Assembly (NCBI RefSeq): GCF_001562115.1
Contig: NZ_CP013926.1
Location: 4,588,001-4,652,000 of the forward strand
DNA from: Alteromonas stellipolaris
Lineage (GTDB): Bacteria; Pseudomonadota; Gammaproteobacteria; Enterobacterales; Alteromonadaceae
Length of the DNA stretch: 64,000 nt
Direction: 5' to 3'
The translations under genes were made by a program, and so were the position numbers. Shown here piece after piece: positions 18,479-27,177 of the stretch. The notes below the pieces were generated by a model. That model saw only the letters and a program-made list of their open reading frames with translations, was not told the DNA's origin and ran no database searches. The stretch's first letter is position 1, and each line of letters opens with the position of its first letter.

Positions 18479-19034
18479 ATTTCAACAGCAATTGAAGGGC
18501 ACGTCTGACAAGGCGCGCCCCCTTCCGCCAGTGGAAAAGTGGAACCCTCCTTTTTGCGGCGATATCAATTTAACTATCGCGCTAGATGGCCGTTGGTTTT
18601 ATGAAGGTAGCCCTATCGGCCGAGCAAGTTTAGTGAAGCTATTTGCTTCCGTGCTTAAAAAAGAAGAGGACAGTTACTTTTTGGTTACCCCTGTTGAGAA
18701 GGTGGGAATTACCGTAGAAGACGTGCCTTTTTTGGTTACCGAGTGGCGTTTTGATAACGATAACTTGGAGCTCACCACGCAAACGGGCGACATCGTTACA
18801 CTGACCTCGGCGGAACAACTTAGCTTGCGAAAGCCCCCCGCCGACTTGCAAGATACTGACGCAACACCCATTCCCTATGTTTTAGTTAGACGCAACTTGT
18901 GGGCGCGTTTACATCAGAACGTTTATTACCAACTGCTTGAGCACGCTACCGAACAACAAACTGATCAAGAAATGCAATTCGTGGTTACCTCGAATACGAT
19001 TCCTTTCGTTATTGGCGCTTTGCCCACCAAGTAG
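18465..19034 (+). CDS. DUF1285-family protein
   Basis: This is a 189-residue soluble protein. The conserved opening of DUF1285 is clear: LPPVEKWNPPFCGDINLTI followed by DGRWFYEGSPIGRASLVKLF. A beta-rich C-terminal half follows (FLVTEWRFDNDNLELTTQTG). The ATG at 18465 overlaps the end of the DUF3014 gene by 14 bp; a more distal start at 18438 would run further into that gene. Family members have a PH-like or cystatin-like two-domain fold with unknown role. Confidence 0.82.
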   Translation: MDLTRFQQQLKGTSDKARPLPPVEKWNPPFCGDINLTIALDGRWFYEGSPIGRASLVKLFASVLKKEEDSYFLVTPVEKVGITVEDVPFLVTEWRFDNDNLELTTQTGDIVTLTSAEQLSLRKPPADLQDTDATPIPYVLVRRNLWARLHQNVYYQLLEHATEQQTDQEMQFVVTSNTIPFVIGALPTK

Positions 19035-19157
19035 TAGTCAAAGGCTTCGGAGTTATGCTTCATAGTCAGGATTTAGAGTCAGGCTTCGCTGAAAATCTTT
19101 GGTTAAAAGTCTCTGGTCAAATGCCGAGGCAGAATCCCATGCTGGCGAAGGGATGCC

Positions 19158-19174
19158 GCTCAGTTGTACTGAGC
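19158..19174. other. Short hairpin after the DUF1285 gene
   Basis: GCTCAGT and ACTGAGC are exact 7-bp arms around TGT. It is followed by ATTTATAAAA rather than a T-run, so it is at best a weak terminator for the DUF3014/DUF1285 pair. Confidence 0.35.
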
Positions 19175-19228
19175 ATTTATAAAAGCTCGGTAAGTAAAAT
19201 GGCTTCCGATAAAATAGCATTGGTAAAA

Positions 19229-19248
19229 TAACGCAAAGTTTTGCGTTA
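19229..19248. promoter_or_regulatory. Palindromic operator candidate upstream of the amidohydrolase gene
   Basis: Exact 9-bp arms TAACGCAAA and TTTGCGTTA are separated by two bases. The site lies about 60 bp before the amidohydrolase start codon, in the position expected for a dimeric repressor or activator site. No regulator gene is adjacent. Confidence 0.5.
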
Positions 19249-19307
19249 GCCTTACTGGTGTTCTACATTGGTTCTTCGTCTATTCACACATCATAAGAAG
19301 AACCACC

Positions 19308-20615
19308 ATGAAAAAGACACTGACTTCATTAGCTATTTCCTTAGGATTAGCAACGCTAGGCACAGTAGCCCTTTCAGCGCCTGCACTTTGTGCCACCTTA
19401 GTGCATGCGGGTAAAGCATTCACCGGTACGTCAGATAAACTCAAAAGCGAAGTGACCATTGTTATCGACGGCAATAAAATTACATCGGTAGAGTCTGGCT
19501 ATAAAGCGCCTTCAGAATCAGACACGGTTATCGATTTAAAGCACGCCACAGTAATGCCTGGTTTAATGGATATGCATGTTCATCTATCTTCACAGCATGG
19601 CGGCCCTCAAACCTATTTAGAGCGCTTTTCATTGAATGAAGCTGACTATGCGCTTAAAGCTGCTAACTATGCTGAAATTACGCTAGATGCCGGATTTACG
19701 ACGGTGCGAAATTTAGGGGACGGCTATCATGAAACCGTATCTCTTCGAAATGCGATAAGTAAAGGTTATGCCACTGGCCCGCGTATATTCACGGTAGGAA
19801 AATCAATAGCTACCACTGGCGGGCATGCCGACCCTAGCAACGGATTATCTCACTTACTGCGTCCAGACGTTGGCCCTGAACAAGGCGTGGTTAACGGCGA
19901 AGTAGAAGCTCGGGAAGCCGTTCGGTCTCGTTATCAAGACGGTGCAGATTTAATTAAAATCACTGCCACCGGCGGGGTATTAAGCGTAGCGAAAAGCGGC
20001 CAGAACCCTCAGTTTATGACCGATGAACTAGAAGCTATTGTTCAAACCGCAAAAGATTACGGTATGACGGTAGCGGTTCATGCTCACGGCAAAGAAGGCA
20101 TGAAACGCGCCATTATCGCGGGTGTAGATTCTATTGAACACGGCACCTATATGGATGACGAAGTGCGTGATCTAATGAAACAAAAAGGGACTTACTATGT
20201 GCCAACGATTTTGGCAGGTAAATTTGTTGCCGATAAAGCCAAGATAGACGGCTACTTTCCTGAGCTAGTGCGCCCTAAAGCGGCGGCAATTGGCCCGCTT
20301 ATTCAAAATACCTTTGAAAAAGCCCATAAAGCAGGCGTAAAAATTGCTTTTGGTACAGACAGCGGGGTTTCTGCACATGGCGACAACGCGCAAGAATTCG
20401 CCTTAATGGTTGAGGCTGGCATGTCTGAAGCAGACGCAATTTTAAGCGCCACCGCTAACAGCGCAGCATTACTGGGTGTTAGCGATACCTTAGGCACCCT
20501 AGAGGCGGGAAAACTGGCTGACTTAGTGGCCGTAGTAGGTAACCCGTTAGAAAACATATCGCTATTAGAAAGTGTGTCGTTTGTGATGAAAGACGGCAAG
20601 ATTTACAAACAATAA
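19308..20615 (+). CDS. Secreted metal-dependent amidohydrolase (Xaa-Pro dipeptidase/imidazolonepropionase-like)
   Basis: The 435-residue protein has a signal peptide ending near SAPALCA (residues 24-30). The amidohydrolase metal ligands are all visible: HVH in MDMHVHLSS (about 94), the likely carboxylated Lys in [10 protein letters not shown] (about 222), His in VAVHAHG (about 263), His in SIEHGTY (about 283), and Asp in AFGTDSGV (about 348). The closest known functional group is the periplasmic dipeptidase-type amidohydrolases acting on Xaa-Pro or related cyclic amides; the substrate is unproven. It follows a palindromic site and precedes a VTT-domain gene by 56 bp. Confidence 0.85.
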   Translation: MKKTLTSLAISLGLATLGTVALSAPALCATLVHAGKAFTGTSDKLKSEVTIVIDGNKITSVESGYKAPSESDTVIDLKHATVMPGLMDMHVHLSSQHGGPQTYLERFSLNEADYALKAANYAEITLDAGFTTVRNLGDGYHETVSLRNAISKGYATGPRIFTVGKSIATTGGHADPSNGLSHLLRPDVGPEQGVVNGEVEAREAVRSRYQDGADLIKITATGGVLSVAKSGQNPQFMTDELEAIVQTAKDYGMTVAVHAHGKEGMKRAIIAGVDSIEHGTYMDDEVRDLMKQKGTYYVPTILAGKFVADKAKIDGYFPELVRPKAAAIGPLIQNTFEKAHKAGVKIAFGTDSGVSAHGDNAQEFALMVEAGMSEADAILSATANSAALLGVSDTLGTLEAGKLADLVAVVGNPLENISLLESVSFVMKDGKIYKQ

Positions 20616-20671
20616 TGGAAAGGCCTTGAGTATCAGGGCCACATTAATTTCAGGGTAGTACAAAACAAAAG

Positions 20672-21262
20672 ATGGCACTGAGTAAAAAGGTAAAGAAAAA
20701 GACGAAGCAACTCGTAGACTCCAAACACATGCTCACCGGCATTACGTTAGCGTCTTTTTTAGAGTCGACCATTGTGCCAGTGCCACTTGAAGCGGTTATG
20801 GTGCCATTGATGCAAGCGCGCCGCGATAAGCTATGGTTAATAGCCTTTATGGCAACCTTAGGCTGTGTGGTAGGCGCATTATTCGGCTATGCGATGGGAT
20901 ACTATTTATTCGACTTAGTGGGCCAGTGGGCAATAGATACCTTTTTCAGCCAACAACAATTCGACAATGTTAAACAACAAATGCAAAACCAAGGGTTTTG
21001 GTTTGTTATGACATTAGGTATTGCTCCCATTCCCTTTCAAGTGGCAATGCTGGCAGCAGGAGCCACCAAATTCTCCCTCGGCCTTTTTCTGTTAGCTACT
21101 GTAATTGCGCGAGCCATCCGGTATTTTGGCTTGGCTGCCGTGGTGTATTTTGCCGGAAACAAAGCCGAACAGATTATTAAGAAATATAAATTTGCCGCCA
21201 TCGCAGTACTCACCGTATTGGTCATTGGCACATGGTTTACGGTTAATATGTTGAAAGGCTAG
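20672..21262 (+). CDS. VTT-domain (DedA/SNARE-associated) membrane protein
   Basis: The 196-residue protein has a basic N-terminus (MALSKKVKKKTKQ) and about four or five hydrophobic segments. The VTT core is recognisable from FLESTIVPVPLEAV (a re-entrant, Pro-containing loop near 29-42) and LGIAPIPFQVAMLAAGATKFSLGLF (about 115-138). Relatives of the YqaA/DedA type are thought to act as lipid scramblases or in membrane-potential homeostasis. The start is an ATG 56 bp after the amidohydrolase gene, with which it may be co-transcribed. Confidence 0.8.
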   Translation: MALSKKVKKKTKQLVDSKHMLTGITLASFLESTIVPVPLEAVMVPLMQARRDKLWLIAFMATLGCVVGALFGYAMGYYLFDLVGQWAIDTFFSQQQFDNVKQQMQNQGFWFVMTLGIAPIPFQVAMLAAGATKFSLGLFLLATVIARAIRYFGLAAVVYFAGNKAEQIIKKYKFAAIAVLTVLVIGTWFTVNMLKG

Positions 21263-21348
21263 TTGTTTTTCTGGCGCGACTTAACGCGTATTTGAATCGC
21301 TAATCTGCTTTGTACATTACACAGATAAATTTTTTCAATTTTACATTT

Positions 21349-21367
21349 GATAATAATTCTCATTTGC
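21349..21367 (+). promoter_or_regulatory. Probable Fur box
   Basis: The 19-mer starting GATAATAATTCTCATTTG matches 14 of 19 positions of the Fur consensus (GATAAT-GATAATC-ATTATC), including the GATAAT and TCATT half-sites. It is located 30-48 bp upstream of the start codon of the next gene, consistent with iron-dependent repression. This was judged by eye. Confidence 0.55.
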
Positions 21368-21382
21368 ACTAATGTAGTTTTT

Positions 21383-21390
21383 AGGAGGTG
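21383..21390 (+). promoter_or_regulatory. Strong Shine-Dalgarno that fixes the start at 21397
   Basis: AGGAGGTG lies six bases before the ATG at 21397, an almost perfect anti-16S match. It excludes the upstream in-frame start at 21388, which lies inside the motif. Confidence 0.85.
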
Positions 21391-21396
21391 CAAATT

Positions 21397-21858
21397 ATGA
21401 ATTTACAACGGTTATGCCCGGTCTACAGGAAATGGTTGCAGCTAAACCCTTCACATGCCCGCGAGCACAGAATAGCTATGCAGGTACAAACGCAACAAGC
21501 TCATCAAGCAGGCAAGTATAACGAGGCGAGGAGCCTTGGTTATCAAACCTTCGAAGCCGCTAAAGTTGTCCTTACCGCATTGCAGCCGGTAAACGATACA
21601 ATAGATAAATCTATTCACGAAGATGTCTTGGCCTTTGGCACTATGGCCATGTATCTATCCTCGTTGTTACACAAAGAAGATAAAAAGCTCGAAGCGCATC
21701 AAATTTTGCAAGAGTGCCACCAGCAACTTATCGCCATACTTCCTTTGCATGCCAGTAAGCCCTCGGTATGTAAGCTTATTTACGCTATACAGGTTGCGCT
21801 TGAACAAGGTAGTGGCGCTATGCCAGCCGAACATCAGCAGGCGCTCATGTTGCATTAG
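21397..21858 (+). CDS. Uncharacterised helical protein behind a Fur box
   Basis: This is a 153-residue all-helical soluble protein without a signal peptide. The segment HQAGKYNEARSLGYQTFEAAKVVL resembles one TPR-type helical hairpin, and a second helical pair follows (HEDVLAFGTMAMYLSSLL, then KKLEAHQILQECHQQLIAIL). I do not recognise the family. The very strong ribosome binding site and the probable Fur box suggest abundant expression under iron limitation. A second small gene follows after 53 bp and is probably in the same transcript. Confidence 0.6.
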   Translation: MNLQRLCPVYRKWLQLNPSHAREHRIAMQVQTQQAHQAGKYNEARSLGYQTFEAAKVVLTALQPVNDTIDKSIHEDVLAFGTMAMYLSSLLHKEDKKLEAHQILQECHQQLIAILPLHASKPSVCKLIYAIQVALEQGSGAMPAEHQQALMLH

Positions 21859-21911
21859 CGATATAAGCTATCAACGGTAAAACAAACTCCATGAATGCGA
21901 GGGACATCAGC

Positions 21912-22094
21912 ATGACAGTAGAAAACTTTCACGACAATAATGATTTTATTTCACTTAACGTTAAAGCATCGGTGCTTCGAAAAATGTTAAGCGGCCAAAA
22001 CTTGCATGTGTCTGATATTCATTGCAACTGCTCTCGCAGCAAACAGCAATTGCAGCAACTACTGTTACAAGCCGTAAGTGGTAACGACGAATAG
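21912..22094 (+). CDS. Small cysteine-containing protein, unknown function
   Basis: The protein has 60 residues, beginning MTVENFHDN at an ATG with GAGGGA about eight bases upstream; an ATG at 21891 lacks such a site. The core LNVKASVLRKMLSGQNLHVSDIHCNC has two close cysteines (CNC), followed by a basic, Gln/Leu-rich helix. It looks like a compact conserved small protein rather than chance coding. It is likely co-transcribed with the preceding gene and so perhaps Fur-controlled. A metal- or redox-linked role would fit but is not shown. Confidence 0.5.
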   Translation: MTVENFHDNNDFISLNVKASVLRKMLSGQNLHVSDIHCNCSRSKQQLQQLLLQAVSGNDE

Positions 22095-22294
22095 GTACTT
22101 GCAGCTAGATGCATGTAGTATTCATGTAGATGACAGCAAGCATGGCGCGCTGTTGTCCCCATACTGATTTACTTCTTACGGTTGATTTTTCACGGTTGGA
22201 TTCTCTACGCTTAGTCTCTTCACGCTTTTATTAATGGTTCGATTCTTGAAAGTCTCACAAGACAATTTTCAATTATACGAACGAGGAGCGCACC

Positions 22295-23104
22295 GTGCGC
22301 GATACATCAAACTGGCTTTCAGCCGTTGCTAGCGCAGGTTACAGCGCAAAGACCATCATGTACTCCATGCTGGGGCTCTTTATTCTTTCCTCGGTAATTA
22401 CTGCCGCTGACCGTGAAAAAGCGACACAAGAACAAGTATTTGTCACGCTCAAGTCACAGCCATTTGGGCAAGTGCTTCTAGGCATTTTAATTGCGGGATT
22501 AGTCAGCTACGCACTGTGGCGGTGGCTTCAGAGTATTTTGAACACTGAATCGTTAGATATGACAAAAGCCAAAGACATCATTATGCGGGTATTTTTGTTC
22601 GTATCTGGCTTATTTTATATTGGTGCCGCGTTCTTGGGTGCAAAAGTACTTATTGGTGGTCACACGGGTGGCAGTTCTAGTGGTGGCGATTCAAAAGGCG
22701 AGCAGGTAAGCCAGCAGCTTATGCAATATCAGTGGGGTATCTACTTAGTCGCGGCTATTGGCGTTGGCATTTTAGTATTTGCTTTTATGCAGTTTAAGCA
22801 CGCTTACAAAGCCGATTTTTTGAAGAAGTTTGAACAAGATAAGCTCACCGGCCAGAAGAGAAAAACTACCACTGTTGTGGGCAGAATAGGTTATTTCGCC
22901 AGAGGAATAGTGTATTTATTAGTAGGTAGCTTTTTTGTGGTATCAGCGATACAAAGCGACCCGTCTGAAGCGGGTGGATTACAGCAAGCGCTACAAACCC
23001 TGACTCAGCAAACATTCGGACTCTACATGCTAGCTGCCGTGGGAGTTGGGTTTATTATGTTCGGTATCTATTGTGGGTTTGAAGCTAGGTATCGACGAAC
23101 CTAG
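22295..23104 (+). CDS. DUF1206-family membrane protein
   Basis: This is a 269-residue protein with six hydrophobic helices arranged as three repeats of two. Each repeat starts with a (V/A)xxxGYxA/RG-type motif: VASAGYSAKTIMY, MRVFLFVSGLFYIGAA and VGRIGYFARGIVYL, the hallmark of DUF1206. A Gly/Ser-rich loop (HTGGSSSGGDSKG) separates repeats two and three. The start is GTG at 22295, with GAGGAG seven bases upstream. The function is unknown. Confidence 0.8.
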   Translation: MRDTSNWLSAVASAGYSAKTIMYSMLGLFILSSVITAADREKATQEQVFVTLKSQPFGQVLLGILIAGLVSYALWRWLQSILNTESLDMTKAKDIIMRVFLFVSGLFYIGAAFLGAKVLIGGHTGGSSSGGDSKGEQVSQQLMQYQWGIYLVAAIGVGILVFAFMQFKHAYKADFLKKFEQDKLTGQKRKTTTVVGRIGYFARGIVYLLVGSFFVVSAIQSDPSEAGGLQQALQTLTQQTFGLYMLAAVGVGFIMFGIYCGFEARYRRT

Positions 23105-23119
23105 CCGAGGCCTGTAAGC

Positions 23120-23377
23120 CTACAAACCCTTTTTGATCACATACTGATAAGGCATGGCATCGGTTTGTGATGCCACCAAGGTGTGCTCCATAAATCGACA
23201 AAAGCTGGGCACATCACGTGCCGTTGAAGGGTCATCTGCCGTTACCGACAAGGTTTGACCGTCTTCCAGCTTACGTATTTGTAAACGCACCATCATTACA
23301 GGTTCTGGACAACGAAGCCCCAACGCGTCTAAATGCGTTGTGGCTTCATCAAAGGCTTGTTGAAATTCAGACGCCAT
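23120..23377 (-). CDS. tusA: TusA-family sulfurtransferase
   Basis: The 85-residue protein has the SirA/TusA fold signature [20 protein letters not shown]. The Cys of the CPxP motif (residue 23) carries persulfide sulfur for transfer, classically towards 2-thiouridine synthesis in tRNA. A second conserved segment, [18 protein letters not shown], matches the family. The gene starts 2 bp after the pyrE stop, so it is the last gene of an rph-pyrE-tusA unit. Other TusA-like paralogues with redox roles exist, so the exact sulfur acceptor is not certain. Confidence 0.87.
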   Translation of the reverse strand: MASEFQQAFDEATTHLDALGLRCPEPVMMVRLQIRKLEDGQTLSVTADDPSTARDVPSFCRFMEHTLVASQTDAMPYQYVIKKGL

Positions 23378-23379
23378 AC

Positions 23380-24021
23380 TTAAATACCGTAGGTTTCACG
23401 GTAAGTATTTATCGCCTTAATTTCATCCGCCATGTTGTCTTGCTCGGTTAAGTAAGTCACAACGTCGGCTAACGTGACAATAGCAATCACGGTAGTACCA
23501 AAATCGCGCTCTACTTCTTGAATAGCAGACAGTTTGCCTTTACCGCGCTCTTGCCTATCTAGGGCAATAAGCACACCTGATAAGCTCGCTTTGTGCTGCT
23601 CTATCAATGTCATAGATTCACGAATAGCCGTACCAGCAGTAATCACGTCATCAACTAACATAATGCGACCTTCCAGCGGGCTACCTACTAAGTTGCCGCC
23701 TTCACCGTGGGTTTTCGCCTCTTTGCGATTAAAGCAGTAAGGCACATCACGATGGTGGCTGTCGGCTAAGGCTACCGCAGTCGTTGTAGCAATAGGAATG
23801 CCTTTGTAGGCAGGGCCGAAAAGTACGTCGAATTCAACCCCAGCATCCACTAATGCATCGGCATAAAAGCGCCCCAACTTTGCTAAGTCGCCGCCAGAGT
23901 TAAATAACCCCGCGTTAAAAAAGTATGGGCTTACACGGCCAGACTTTAAGGTGAACTCACCAAATTTAAGTACACCACGTTCAATGGCAAATTCAATAAA
24001 ACTGCGCTGAAACGCTTTCAT
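23380..24021 (-). CDS. pyrE: Orotate phosphoribosyltransferase
   Basis: PyrE converts orotate and PRPP to orotidine 5'-phosphate in pyrimidine synthesis. The 213-residue length is standard. Motifs visible are the N-terminal [14 protein letters not shown], the catalytic loop region [14 protein letters not shown], and the PRPP-binding signature [16 protein letters not shown] (about 120-135). It lies 9 bp downstream of rph, the same order as in Escherichia coli, and 2 bp upstream of tusA. Confidence 0.97.
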   Translation of the reverse strand: MKAFQRSFIEFAIERGVLKFGEFTLKSGRVSPYFFNAGLFNSGGDLAKLGRFYADALVDAGVEFDVLFGPAYKGIPIATTTAVALADSHHRDVPYCFNRKEAKTHGEGGNLVGSPLEGRIMLVDDVITAGTAIRESMTLIEQHKASLSGVLIALDRQERGKGKLSAIQEVERDFGTTVIAIVTLADVVTYLTEQDNMADEIKAINTYRETYGI

Positions 24022-24030
24022 GATAACTCC

Positions 24031-24744
24031 TTACGCCAGTGCTGCTTTTTGAATGTCGAACAATTCACGCAAGCCGTGCTTAGCAATAGTTAGCATTTCA
24101 TCAAGCTCTTCAAACGCAAACGGTTCGCCTTCTGCAGTACCTTGTACTTCAATAAGCTTACCTGTTTCTGTCATGACGATATTCATGTCAGTTTCAGCAA
24201 CTGAATCTTCGGTATACTCAAGGTCAGCGATAGGCGTACCTTTGTAAATACCTACCGACAATGCCGCAATCATGTGCTTCAGTGGATTCGCTTTCAAAAT
24301 ACCTTTACTGCGCATATACGTTAACGCATCAACCAAGGCCACACATGCACCTGTAATAGAGGCAGTACGTGTTCCGCCGTCAGCTTGAATAACATCACAA
24401 TCAAGCGTAATGGTGTTCTCGCCCAATAGTTTTAAATCTACTGCGGCACGAAGCGAGCGAGCAATAAGACGTTGAATTTCTAGCGTACGGCCACCTTGCT
24501 TACCACGTGCAGCTTCACGACCACTACGAGTATGAGTAGCGCGAGGTAGCATGCTGTATTCCGCCGTGATCCAGCCTTTACCTTGGCCCTTCATGAAACG
24601 AGGCACACCTTCTTCAACCGTAGCGTTACACAACACCTTAGTGTTGCCGAACTCCACCAGCACTGAGCCTTCAGCGTGACAAGTGTACTGACGAGTAATA
24701 GTAACTGGGCGAATTTGATTGGCGGTTCTGCCGCTTGGACGCAT
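24031..24744 (-). CDS. rph: Ribonuclease PH
   Basis: RNase PH is a phosphorolytic 3' exoribonuclease that trims tRNA precursors. The 237-residue sequence starts [14 protein letters not shown] and has the phosphate/RNA-binding [17 protein letters not shown], then [16 protein letters not shown] and the [18 protein letters not shown] core. ATG 24744 is favoured because TGGAG lies just upstream, inside the sequence of a longer GTG-initiated reading from 24756. It is divergent from yicC across a 287-bp region. Confidence 0.97.
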   Translation of the reverse strand: MRPSGRTANQIRPVTITRQYTCHAEGSVLVEFGNTKVLCNATVEEGVPRFMKGQGKGWITAEYSMLPRATHTRSGREAARGKQGGRTLEIQRLIARSLRAAVDLKLLGENTITLDCDVIQADGGTRTASITGACVALVDALTYMRSKGILKANPLKHMIAALSVGIYKGTPIADLEYTEDSVAETDMNIVMTETGKLIEVQGTAEGEPFAFEELDEMLTIAKHGLRELFDIQKAALA

Positions 24745-25031
24745 AGAGTTCTCCACGAGATGAATGCTTATAAAAGAAATAGTTTCAGCAAGTAGCGCAC
24801 TTAATATTGGGTAAGTGTGCAGACAAGCCTGAGTTTGGGGCGTAAGTATAACGCACTAATACCAGCTGTTAAAAACGAACTTTCGCCCTTTTAACATATC
24901 GAACTCTTATCAATGTAGGCTACTATAGTGAATACAAGAAAACCTGCCTTAAGATTATGATGACACAATGCGCGAAAGCGGGTTGTTTTTGCAGGCTTTC
25001 ATTTGCAAAAAATGCAATAAAAGGACCATTT

Positions 25032-25895
25032 ATGATTTACAGCATGACCGCATTTGCGCGGGTAGAAACTAAAAAAGACTGGGGATCGGCCGTATGGGAA
25101 ATACGCTCAGTTAACCAACGTTTCCTAGAAACCTACTTCCGCTTACCCGAGCAATTCCGCTCTTTAGAGCCGGTGCTTCGTGAACGTTTCAGAAAGAAAC
25201 TAGCGCGCGGTAAAGTAGAGTGCGCTTTACGTTTCACCGCCAACGATGCTGCTGTAACCAAACTTAGCCTTAACGAAGCACTAGCTAAACAAGTGCTTCA
25301 CGCCGCCGACTGGGTGCAAGCCCACGGGCAATCAACCGGAGTTAACCCGCTAGACGTACTGCGCTGGCCTGGCGTTATTGCTGCCGAAGAAGCCGACATG
25401 GACACCATTCATGGCGACGTAATGGCCGCGTTCGACCAAGCACTTACCGACTTTATAAGCGCCCGTGCCACCGAAGGCGAAGCGTTAAAAGGCATGATCA
25501 CTCAGCGCTTAGACGCCATTGAAGTAGAAGCCGAGAAAGTGACCGCCCGTATGCCTGAAATTATGGTGTGGCAGCGAGAAAAAGTACAAGCACGCTTCGA
25601 AGAAGCCAAAATTGAGCTAGATGCCGGCCGCTTCGAACAAGAAATGATTATGCTAGCGCAAAAGGTCGATGTTGCCGAAGAGCTAGACCGCTTAAACGCT
25701 CACGTAGTAGAAACACGCAACATTCTTAAAAAGGGCGGGGCAGTCGGCCGTCGTTTAGATTTTATGATGCAGGAATTTAACCGTGAGTCGAACACACTAG
25801 GGTCAAAATCAATTAATACCGACATTACCCAATCAGCCGTTGAACTTAAGGTATTGATTGAGCAAATGCGCGAGCAGATCCAGAATATTGAATAG
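25032..25895 (+). CDS. yicC: YicC-family endoribonuclease
   Basis: This 287-residue protein begins MIYSMTAFARVE, the invariant YicC opening. The N-terminal domain continues with WEIRSVNQRFLETYFRLPE, and the C-terminal DUF1732 domain ends in GRRLDFMMQEFNRESNTLGSKS. YicC proteins are endoribonucleases that act on mRNA and small RNAs. ATG 25032 follows AAGGA; a 25-residue upstream extension in frame has no family support. The divergent rph/yicC arrangement is conserved in Gammaproteobacteria. Confidence 0.95.
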   Translation: MIYSMTAFARVETKKDWGSAVWEIRSVNQRFLETYFRLPEQFRSLEPVLRERFRKKLARGKVECALRFTANDAAVTKLSLNEALAKQVLHAADWVQAHGQSTGVNPLDVLRWPGVIAAEEADMDTIHGDVMAAFDQALTDFISARATEGEALKGMITQRLDAIEVEAEKVTARMPEIMVWQREKVQARFEEAKIELDAGRFEQEMIMLAQKVDVAEELDRLNAHVVETRNILKKGGAVGRRLDFMMQEFNRESNTLGSKSINTDITQSAVELKVLIEQMREQIQNIE

Positions 25896-25933
25896 AGCTC
25901 ACTAACGCTTAGTGAATCGAACAATAAACGTAG

Positions 25934-25960
25934 AAACCTCGCTATACCGCGAGGTTTTTT
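25934..25960 (+). terminator. Rho-independent terminator after yicC
   Basis: AAACCTCGC and GCGAGGTTT form an exact 9-bp stem with a 6-base loop and run into TTT. It is 39 bp past the yicC stop. Confidence 0.9.
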
Positions 25961-26112
25961 GCTTTAGCCATAAGTGCATATTTAGACTTCCTCCAACCTA
26001 TAGTTACAAATCAAAAGTGATTATTTGAGCTATATGTCCGTTGCTTTATATTTAACTAACAAGTGAGTAAATCAGTCGTACTCAATAGCAGTAATTTCAA
26101 TAGGGGCAGTGG

Positions 26113-26556
26113 ATGTTTTCAATTTGTGTAGAGCGCGTTATCGACAAACCGATAGACTTTGTTTTTGCCAAGTTAAGTGATCATGCAAACTATGCGCAAT
26201 TTAAGGGCGTGGAAGCATCTAACCTTATTTTTAAAGGTAAGCTGGAACAAAATGGTCTTGGTGCTGTGCGTGAGATTATTGCGGGTGGGGCCAACTTGCA
26301 TGAAGAAATAGTTGCTTACGATCCTCCCTATAAGCTCGGTTATAAAGTGGTGAAATCGAAGCCGCTTCCTTACGACCACCAGTTAGGCGAGATTACGTTA
26401 AAAGAAATAGATGGCAAAACCCATGCTACATGGCGCTCGGTAGGCCACATCACCATTTTTGTGTTAGGTAGTTTATATTTCGATAAACAAATTCAAAAAA
26501 ATGGGGGCAAAGCCTTCGGCAGTATTCTTAAGCAGATTGGGAATATGCCTAGCTAA
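26113..26556 (+). CDS. SRPBCC (polyketide cyclase/START-like) protein
   Basis: The 147-residue protein begins MFSICVERVIDKPIDFVFAKLSDHANY, the typical first strand and helices of SRPBCC lipid-binding-fold proteins, and ends in a long C-terminal helix (FDKQIQKNGGKAFGSILKQIG). The fold makes a deep hydrophobic pocket for small lipids or aromatic compounds; the ligand is unknown. It is a single gene, convergent with the DUF1330 gene. Confidence 0.78.
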   Translation: MFSICVERVIDKPIDFVFAKLSDHANYAQFKGVEASNLIFKGKLEQNGLGAVREIIAGGANLHEEIVAYDPPYKLGYKVVKSKPLPYDHQLGEITLKEIDGKTHATWRSVGHITIFVLGSLYFDKQIQKNGGKAFGSILKQIGNMPS

Positions 26557-26638
26557 ACGATAACCCTCGCATTCGCACTATGGGCGAGCTTAAGCAGAAA
26601 GTACTTTCACAAACTTCGCCCCTAGCGCTAATTCAATA

Positions 26639-26932
26639 TCAGGCTTTGCCTTCAATCAAAAAGTGATTACTGATTGTACCGGCCTGGCGTCCTTTTAAAT
26701 GTGGAAGATAAGCTGGGTCTGACATAAACGCTTTACCAGCATCGACAGATGGCCATTCAATAATAACCCGTGCAGCTTCTTGATTACCGCTACCTTCTAG
26801 AAATTCGTAGTTGGTGCTATTGGCTAAATATACCCCACCATGTTTCGACACTATGTCACCTACGCTTTCCATATATGCAGGAACCCAACTGTCATCTTTA
26901 ACGATTACATCCAATACTGAATAAGCTTTCAT
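26639..26932 (-). CDS. DUF1330-family dimeric alpha/beta-barrel protein
   Basis: The 97-residue protein has the DUF1330 pattern: an initial strand AYSVLDVIVKDDSWVPAYM, then GGVYLANSTNYEFLEGSG, VIIEWPSVDAGKAFMSDPAY and a terminal NHFLIEG strand. It belongs to the ferredoxin-like ABM fold, often oxygenase-like or of unknown function. It is convergent with the SRPBCC gene and has a 245-bp gap upstream in which nothing was recognised. Confidence 0.8.
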   Translation of the reverse strand: MKAYSVLDVIVKDDSWVPAYMESVGDIVSKHGGVYLANSTNYEFLEGSGNQEAARVIIEWPSVDAGKAFMSDPAYLPHLKGRQAGTISNHFLIEGKA

Positions 26933-27177
26933 CTGGCTACTTTCCTATATAAAAAATACTTGTGCACCACGCTAGGGGGCAAACTATGCAAACGCTGTTA
27001 ATAAAGGCTACTGGTAAAAAATGATTAGCAGTATCTTCTACTCATTTAGGCGCTAGTGCGTAATGTTGGCTGTAGCATAGCAGTTCACCAAAAATTGATA
27101 ATTAGCCTAATCATTGAATGAGTTTATGGTGAAACAGGATAATCATGGCCATTTTTTGATTACAGATAGCTTCTTGA

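Noticed and set aside
24957-25031. Upstream in-frame extension of yicC
   Set aside because: It adds 25 non-conserved residues; MIYSMTAFARV is the invariant family start and has a ribosome binding site.
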